A DNA stretch of 18,464 bases from JAWWBL01 sp033720975 (GTDB lineage: Bacteria; Actinomycetota; Acidimicrobiia; Spongiisociales; ZC4RG35): assembly GCA_033720975.1 (NCBI GenBank), contig JAWWBL010000029.1:1-18464 (forward strand), written 5' to 3'. Below are positions 14,456-18,464 of this stretch, piece by piece. A program made the translations under genes and the position numbers. Positions within the stretch are counted from its first letter, which is position 1. Every line of letters starts with the position of its first letter. The notes under the pieces are model-generated. The model saw nothing but the letters and a program-made list of their open reading frames with translations, ran no database searches and was not told where the DNA came from.

Positions 14456-14872
14456 GGGCTCCAAGAAAACGACCGGTATCTGGCGTTCGGTTTTCGCCTC
14501 GTATTCGGCATATCCGCCATAAGCCCGGACGATCCGGGGCCACCAGCGCTCACGTTCGTCAGGCGACGCAGTCCTGGCCACCATTTGGCGCCGACGCCTG
14601 AAGGGAACCCGAGCCGCGACGAGGGGGTTGGCTTCGAGGTTGAGGAACCAGTCGGGATGCCAGTCCCTTCCTCCGTAGGAGGCAATGACCACCAGGCGAT
14701 CGTCCTCGGCCAGATAGAGGAGAGGAACGGTGTGCGGTCTGCCCGAGGCACGCCCGATCGTGGTCAGCAGGAGCATGTCGTTGTCGACCAGCCGCCTGCC
14801 CACCAGCCCGCCAGTCGCAGCGAACACGGCTGTGTGAACTGCGGACCAGCGCTTGACGCTGGAGTCCTTCAT
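14429..14872 (-). CDS. F420 (deazaflavin)-dependent nitroreductase family protein
   Basis: The 147-aa product matches the Ddn/PF04075 family of small split-barrel proteins, which use reduced F420 to reduce quinones, enones or nitro compounds. Visible family features are LLTTIGRASGRPHTVPLLYL (35-54), VVIASYGGRDWHPDWFLNLEANP (61-83) and a basic RRRRQ stretch, then the WWPRIVRAYGGYAEYEAKTERQIPVV ending. The length is typical. The ATG overlaps the DUF885 stop by 4 nt (ATGA), so the two are translationally coupled. The substrate is unknown. The use of F420 is a family inference that fits an actinobacterial host. Confidence 0.88.
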   Translation of the reverse strand: MKDSSVKRWSAVHTAVFAATGGLVGRRLVDNDMLLLTTIGRASGRPHTVPLLYLAEDDRLVVIASYGGRDWHPDWFLNLEANPLVAARVPFRRRRQMVARTASPDERERWWPRIVRAYGGYAEYEAKTERQIPVVFLEPLPETTGGG

Positions 14873-16533
14873 AGGCGGTCCCTCACTACGTCGCGGAGCA
14901 TGTCGAGGCGCATCGCGCCGCTTTCGAGAACGACAGCGTGGAAACGGCTGAGATCGAAATCATCGCGAAGCCGATGCTTGCTCTCTTCGCGTATCGCGAG
15001 GATCTCCCTCTCCCCAAGCTTGTAAGCGATTGCCTGGCCCGGCCAACCGAGATAACGGAGCACCTCCGCCTCTGCTTGGGCAGGTGTTCGGAATCCGTAG
15101 ACCCGCATGAACTCGACAGCCGTCTCGAAATCCCAGTTCTCCCCTGGTTCGAGCGGTGAGTGAGCCGGGATGGGGCGGCCCAAGTGGAGACCTATGTCGA
15201 CCACCACGCGAGCCGCCCGGTACATCTGCTTGGCCAGCATGCCGAAATAGCTCCTCGGATCGTCCAGATAGCCGAGCTCTCCCATGAGCACCTCGGCGTA
15301 CATGCCCCATCCCTCTCCGTATCCGGGGTACCACGTGAGCAAGCGCTGGAACCGGCTCAGGCTCTCGCGGTGATACCGGGCGGTGGCGATCTGAAGGTGA
15401 TGCCCGGGGAATCCCTCGTGGTAGGCGGTTGATCGATGCTGGTAGAGGGGAAAGCGGGTCTGGTCGCCGATCGAGTACCAGACACCACCAGGGCGGGAGA
15501 AATCCTCGGACGGACCGCGGTAGTAAACACCGAGAGGGGTCCCGCGAGGAGCAACCTGGACCGTTAGCGGCCGTATGACGTCGGGGACGTCGAAATGGGT
15601 GCCGGCCAGATCATCTACAGCCTGTCCCAGAACCTCTTCGACGAATCGCACCAGCTCATCCGTGGAGTCGGCAAGCCCCTCGGGGTCGGTCTCGAGCAAT
15701 TCCTTGACCTCCCCGAACTCGGCCCCCGGCAAGATCCGCTCACCGACACGCGCCATTTCGCCCAACAGACGGCCGAACTCATCCCAACCCCACTCATACG
15801 CCGCCTCGGGATCCACCCTGAGCCCGACGAGCCGATCGGCCGCGCGCACGTATTCCTCGGGTCCGGAGGCATCGCGTTCACGCGCCGCAGGGGCATAGAC
15901 CTGTCGTAAGAAGTCGGCGAACTCACCCATCTCCGCCCGAGCGTGCTCCAAGGCGGCCCTCAGCCGCGATGACATGTGGCCTTTCTCGTCTGCTGCAGTC
16001 TCGATGTTGTGGAAGTGGGAAGAGTCCTCCGAAGCGGCCTCGGCCTGACTCGCGAGCGACTCCGACTGCCGCCGCGAGTTGACCAGACCCTTCGAGATTC
16101 CAACGGCGAGCAAAGCCTTGTAATCGTTCAAAGGCCGGGCGATCGTCTCCAAACGCCGGGTGATGTTCTCCCAGTCGTCGGTGGTCTCCGTGAGCATCAC
16201 CTCGAATGTGGAGAGGATCTGATGGAAAGGCGAGGCCATGTGCCGTACCGACAAGAAATGGTCTCCCGACTGAAAGGCTTCGTCTTGCTCTGCCGCCGCG
16301 GCCAAGAAGACCTCCGCTGCCAAGGCCTGTCTTCGATCGGGATCCGACCGTTGCTCTTCGAACTTGGGGCGGTAACTCTGTCTGAGGTTATGCAGCTCCT
16401 CGATCCCTTCGAGACCGAAAACGTCCCCCCAGGAGTCGTGCCTGCCGGCAACCCCGAGCTGGGTAGCCACTGTGGGCACCAGCTCACAGAACTCGTCCAC
16501 GAATCGGTCTGATAGGTCGAAGGCCGAAGACAC
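14869..16533 (-). CDS. DUF885 family protein (zinc-metallopeptidase-like)
   Basis: The 554-aa product matches PF05960 (DUF885) along its length. The key feature is STAYHEGFPGHHLQ with H372, E373, H378 and H379. GYGEGWGMYAE (E407, W409) follows about 30 residues later and probably supplies the third metal ligand. Helical segments surround these. No signal peptide is visible, so it is probably cytoplasmic. Family members are described as peptidase-like or carboxypeptidase-like, but the substrate here cannot be told. The GTG start at 16533 lies 9 nt after TACGGT with no Shine-Dalgarno. The stop overlaps the nitroreductase ATG. The MFS gene diverges from it across a shared 45-nt promoter region. 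Confidence 0.88.
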   Translation of the reverse strand: MSSAFDLSDRFVDEFCELVPTVATQLGVAGRHDSWGDVFGLEGIEELHNLRQSYRPKFEEQRSDPDRRQALAAEVFLAAAAEQDEAFQSGDHFLSVRHMASPFHQILSTFEVMLTETTDDWENITRRLETIARPLNDYKALLAVGISKGLVNSRRQSESLASQAEAASEDSSHFHNIETAADEKGHMSSRLRAALEHARAEMGEFADFLRQVYAPAARERDASGPEEYVRAADRLVGLRVDPEAAYEWGWDEFGRLLGEMARVGERILPGAEFGEVKELLETDPEGLADSTDELVRFVEEVLGQAVDDLAGTHFDVPDVIRPLTVQVAPRGTPLGVYYRGPSEDFSRPGGVWYSIGDQTRFPLYQHRSTAYHEGFPGHHLQIATARYHRESLSRFQRLLTWYPGYGEGWGMYAEVLMGELGYLDDPRSYFGMLAKQMYRAARVVVDIGLHLGRPIPAHSPLEPGENWDFETAVEFMRVYGFRTPAQAEAEVLRYLGWPGQAIAYKLGEREILAIREESKHRLRDDFDLSRFHAVVLESGAMRLDMLRDVVRDRL

Positions 16534-16542
16534 GTGCTTGGC

Positions 16543-16548
16543 ACCGTA
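16543..16548 (-). promoter_or_regulatory. -10 box TACGGT for leaderless DUF885 gene
   Basis: TACGGT on the minus strand ends 9 nt before GTG 16533. No Shine-Dalgarno is present. Confidence 0.4.
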
Positions 16549-16566
16549 CCGTCCGATTTCGAGATA

Positions 16567-16572
16567 TATCCT
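16567..16572 (+). promoter_or_regulatory. -10 box TATCCT for leaderless MFS gene
   Basis: TATCCT ends 6 nt before GTG 16579. It decides this start over the in-frame GTG at 16534, which would lie upstream of the promoter. Confidence 0.5.
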
Positions 16573-16578
16573 CGGCTC

Positions 16579-17811
16579 GTGGACCGGTCGGCCATTCAGC
16601 GTCGCACCGTTGGGACGCTGATGGCGGCCAACGTGTTTGCCTACGCCGGCTACGTCGCCATCGCCGCTGTCTTCGCGCTGCTGGCCCGAGAAATGCTCCC
16701 CGACGACCAGTTAGCCGGCATTCCATCGGCGGCGGCCACCGTAGGCACCGCGTTGGCCGCGACCCCGTTGGCCCTCCGGGCCAAGAGACGGGGGCGTCGG
16801 CTTGGCATTCGCCCTGGCTACCTACTCGGTGTCGTTGGGGCCGTTCTGGGGTTCGTTGCCGGCGCGGGGGGCCTGTTCCTACTGTTCGTGGCCAGTGCGC
16901 TGTTGCTCGGAGCCGGACAGGCTTCAACGCTCCAGAATCGGTACGCGGCGGCTGATCTCGCCACCGACGACCGACGTGCTCGCGACATCTCGGCCGTCGT
17001 ATGGGTGGGGACCGTCGGCGGTGTTCTGGGGCCCATACTCGCCAAGTCTGCAAACGACATCGGCGTCACGATGGGAATGCGGGTCTGGGTGGCGCCAATG
17101 GTGCTCGGCGCTATCGGGTTCGCGCTCGGCTGGGCGATCATCGAGTCCAGACTGCGTCCTGATCCCCTCGAGGTTGCCGGTGGCATCGATCCAGACGCAA
17201 CGCACAGGAACCCCTTTGAGGGAGTCGGGCAGGCATGGCGCGCTGTGGCGGCGGTTCCTCTTGCTCGATTGGCCATGACGGCAATGGCGGTCAGCCAGAT
17301 GGCGATGGTTGCGGTGATGGTGATGACACCACTGCACATGGCGGATCACGGGCACGCAGACTTGTCGCTGTTCGTCTTGTCCGTCCACGTTTTCGGAATG
17401 TACGGGTTGGCGCCTCTGATCGGCCGCTGGGCGGACAGGCGGGGCCGTGTCGTGGCCCTGCGGATGGGCGCTGTGACGCTAGGCGTGGGCACGGTGGCGA
17501 CTGTGGTGGCAGGCTATGTCCCTGCCCTCATGTTCGCGGGACTGCTCCTTTTGGGGATCGGCTGGAACTTCGCATTCGTGGCGGGATCCGCCCTCCTGAC
17601 GGAGTGCCTGCCGCTCAACGACCGGCTTGGCGCCCAAGGGCTCTCCGACGTGTTGATGAGCGCCTTGGCGGCACTGGCAGCTGTGGGCTCAGGATTCGTG
17701 AAGGCAGCCGCTGGATTTCATTGGCTCTCGATCTTCGCAACCGGTGCCGCGCTCGCTGTGTTCATCTTCGCGATGAGCGTGGACCGGTCGCGAGAACCGC
17801 TGCACGCCTGA
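16579..17811 (+). CDS. Major facilitator superfamily transporter
   Basis: The 410-aa product has about twelve hydrophobic helices in two halves. The loop after helix 2 is basic (LRAKRRGRRLG, 66-76), in the position of MFS motif A. The second half has a good motif A, GRWADRRGR at 282-290. The central cytoplasmic loop at about 190-220 is polar. The overall pattern resembles drug/solute:H+ antiporters, but no substrate can be assigned. The start at GTG 16579 is preferred because a TANNNT box is 6 nt upstream and the first helix begins soon after. It is divergent from the DUF885/nitroreductase pair and converges on the UPF0316 gene, whose stop is 19 nt away. Confidence 0.9.
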   Translation: MDRSAIQRRTVGTLMAANVFAYAGYVAIAAVFALLAREMLPDDQLAGIPSAAATVGTALAATPLALRAKRRGRRLGIRPGYLLGVVGAVLGFVAGAGGLFLLFVASALLLGAGQASTLQNRYAAADLATDDRRARDISAVVWVGTVGGVLGPILAKSANDIGVTMGMRVWVAPMVLGAIGFALGWAIIESRLRPDPLEVAGGIDPDATHRNPFEGVGQAWRAVAAVPLARLAMTAMAVSQMAMVAVMVMTPLHMADHGHADLSLFVLSVHVFGMYGLAPLIGRWADRRGRVVALRMGAVTLGVGTVATVVAGYVPALMFAGLLLLGIGWNFAFVAGSALLTECLPLNDRLGAQGLSDVLMSALAALAAVGSGFVKAAAGFHWLSIFATGAALAVFIFAMSVDRSREPLHA

Positions 17812-17830
17812 CACATCAGGAGCGGAGCCG

Positions 17831-18349
17831 CTATTTGCGAACGTCCCGCTCGTGCCGAAGATCAACCGATGCTGTCTGGTCGATGGTCACGAAAGCCTCG
17901 GGGTTGGATTGCTGAATCAGGGCGACGGCGGCCCCAACCTTCCGTCGGGGTATGACGGCCAGCGTCAGGCGCACATCACCTTCCATACCCCCACCGTTGA
18001 AGACCGTTGCTCCGAACCCCTTCTCCCTCAACAGCGGCGCCACCTCGTCAGTCTCGATCGGAGCGACCACACGCAGGAGCGACTGGCCGATCGCCAGCCA
18101 CTCCTCAACAAGACTTCCTACATAGGTCCCGGCAGCGAAGCCGGCTGCGAAGGCAACCATCCTCCATGGGTCGTCCAACCCGGACAGCACCCTCGATACC
18201 GCGATCACCCAGATGAGCGACTCGAAGAATCCCAGCGCGGCAGCGGTCGTCCGGCGTCCTCTGCCGAGGAGGACGATGCGAACAGTGGCGATACCCACGT
18301 CGATGGCCCGAAGGAAGAAGATGAAGAAGAGATCAGCAGCTAGTTGCAC
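17831..18349 (-). CDS. UPF0316/DUF2179-type membrane protein
   Basis: The 172-aa product has three hydrophobic helices (about 6-27, 38-57 and 63-80). The family signature GTYVGSLVEEWLAIG lies at about 74-88. A cytoplasmic alpha/beta domain of DUF2179 type follows (about 95-160), with GFGATVFNGGGMEG and LTLAVIPRRKV. This domain also ends YitT-family proteins, and its role is unknown. The GTG start at 18349 lies 6 nt after TACTCT. An overlapping ATG at 18351 reads into a stop after three codons. The length fits the family (Bacillus YebE-like). Confidence 0.88.
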   Translation of the reverse strand: MQLAADLFFIFFLRAIDVGIATVRIVLLGRGRRTTAAALGFFESLIWVIAVSRVLSGLDDPWRMVAFAAGFAAGTYVGSLVEEWLAIGQSLLRVVAPIETDEVAPLLREKGFGATVFNGGGMEGDVRLTLAVIPRRKVGAAVALIQQSNPEAFVTIDQTASVDLRHERDVRK

Positions 18350-18355
18350 ATTGGA

Positions 18356-18361
18356 AGAGTA
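18356..18361 (-). promoter_or_regulatory. -10 box TACTCT for leaderless UPF0316 gene
   Basis: TACTCT on the minus strand ends 6 nt before GTG 18349. No Shine-Dalgarno is seen. Confidence 0.45.
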
Positions 18362-18391
18362 AGAGCGAACCGCGCGATAAGAGATGTCGGC

Positions 18392-18464
18392 CTAAAGCAC
18401 TCCGTCGATCAGGTCGAGTGCTTCCCCCAGCAGACGCCGCTCTTGTGGACTGAATCCTGCGGTC
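18392..18464 (-). CDS. C-terminal end of an unidentified protein (5' part outside window)
   Basis: One frame reads 23 residues, FSPQERRLLGEALDLIDGVL at its end, to a TAG at 18392-18394. The sequence is a typical amphipathic C-terminal helix. It is too short to name a family. It lies upstream of the UPF0316 gene on the same strand, separated by a gap of about 40 nt that contains the UPF0316 promoter. Confidence 0.45.
   Translation of the reverse strand, partial: TAGFSPQERRLLGEALDLIDGVL

Noticed and set aside
16534..16578. Upstream in-frame GTG for the MFS protein
   Set aside because: The -10 box TATCCT lies downstream of it, and it has no Shine-Dalgarno. GTG 16579 is preferred.
17821..17832. 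AGCGGAGCCGCT between the convergent MFS and UPF0316 genes as a terminator
   Set aside because: Allowing a four-base loop leaves only a 4-bp stem, and there is no T-run. Too weak to call.

Overview
This window looks like chromosomal DNA of a high-GC actinobacterium. The best guess is the Acidimicrobiia or a related uncultured lineage, but that is an inference from gene content, not proof. The supporting signs are strongly G/C-biased codon use, a class III cyclase fused to an AAA/NB-ARC ATPase, an ECF sigma factor next to a DUF5667 protein, an F420-type (deazaflavin) nitroreductase, full-length B12-dependent MetH, and many genes that begin without a ribosome-binding site just after a TANNNT -10 box. 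I see no tRNA, rRNA, transposase, phage gene, CRISPR array or attachment site. No gene-free stretch exceeds 300 bases.

Layout: (1) 1-2129, minus: cyclase-homology/ATPase/TPR signalling protein, whose 3' end lies outside the window. (2) 2179-2352, plus: a 57-residue membrane protein divergent from it. (3) 2356-3849, minus: CoA-acylating methylmalonate-semialdehyde dehydrogenase. (4) 5484-3892, minus: a tight three-gene operon of a secreted Asp-rich repeat protein, an ECF sigma factor and a DUF5667 membrane protein. A candidate ECF-type promoter precedes it. (5) 5626-8031, plus: LtrA-family membrane protein and an HTH_42 winged-helix protein. (6) 9972-8074, minus: a polytopic membrane protein fused to an EEP nuclease/phosphatase domain. 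(7) 14455-9982, minus: a methionine unit with promoter, SAM-I/IV-clan riboswitch, a 14-codon upstream ORF, metH and a short MTHFR-like protein. (8) 16533-14429, minus: DUF885 metallopeptidase-like protein translationally coupled to the deazaflavin nitroreductase. (9) 16579-17811, plus: MFS transporter. (10) 18349-17831, minus: UPF0316/DUF2179 membrane protein. (11) the C-terminal end of an unidentified minus-strand gene at the right edge.

The clearest functional unit is the methionine block. A SAM-sensing leader precedes methionine synthase, and an overlapping MTHFR-like gene could supply 5-methyl-THF. The unit most likely to be under-described is the secreted protein/ECF sigma/DUF5667 operon, which looks like an envelope-sensing switch without a zinc-type anti-sigma factor. 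A further recurring signal is the leaderless start: eight genes have TANNNT ending 6-9 nt before the start codon. In one of these genes, and again at the metH promoter, the -10 box is built from the stop codon of the upstream gene.
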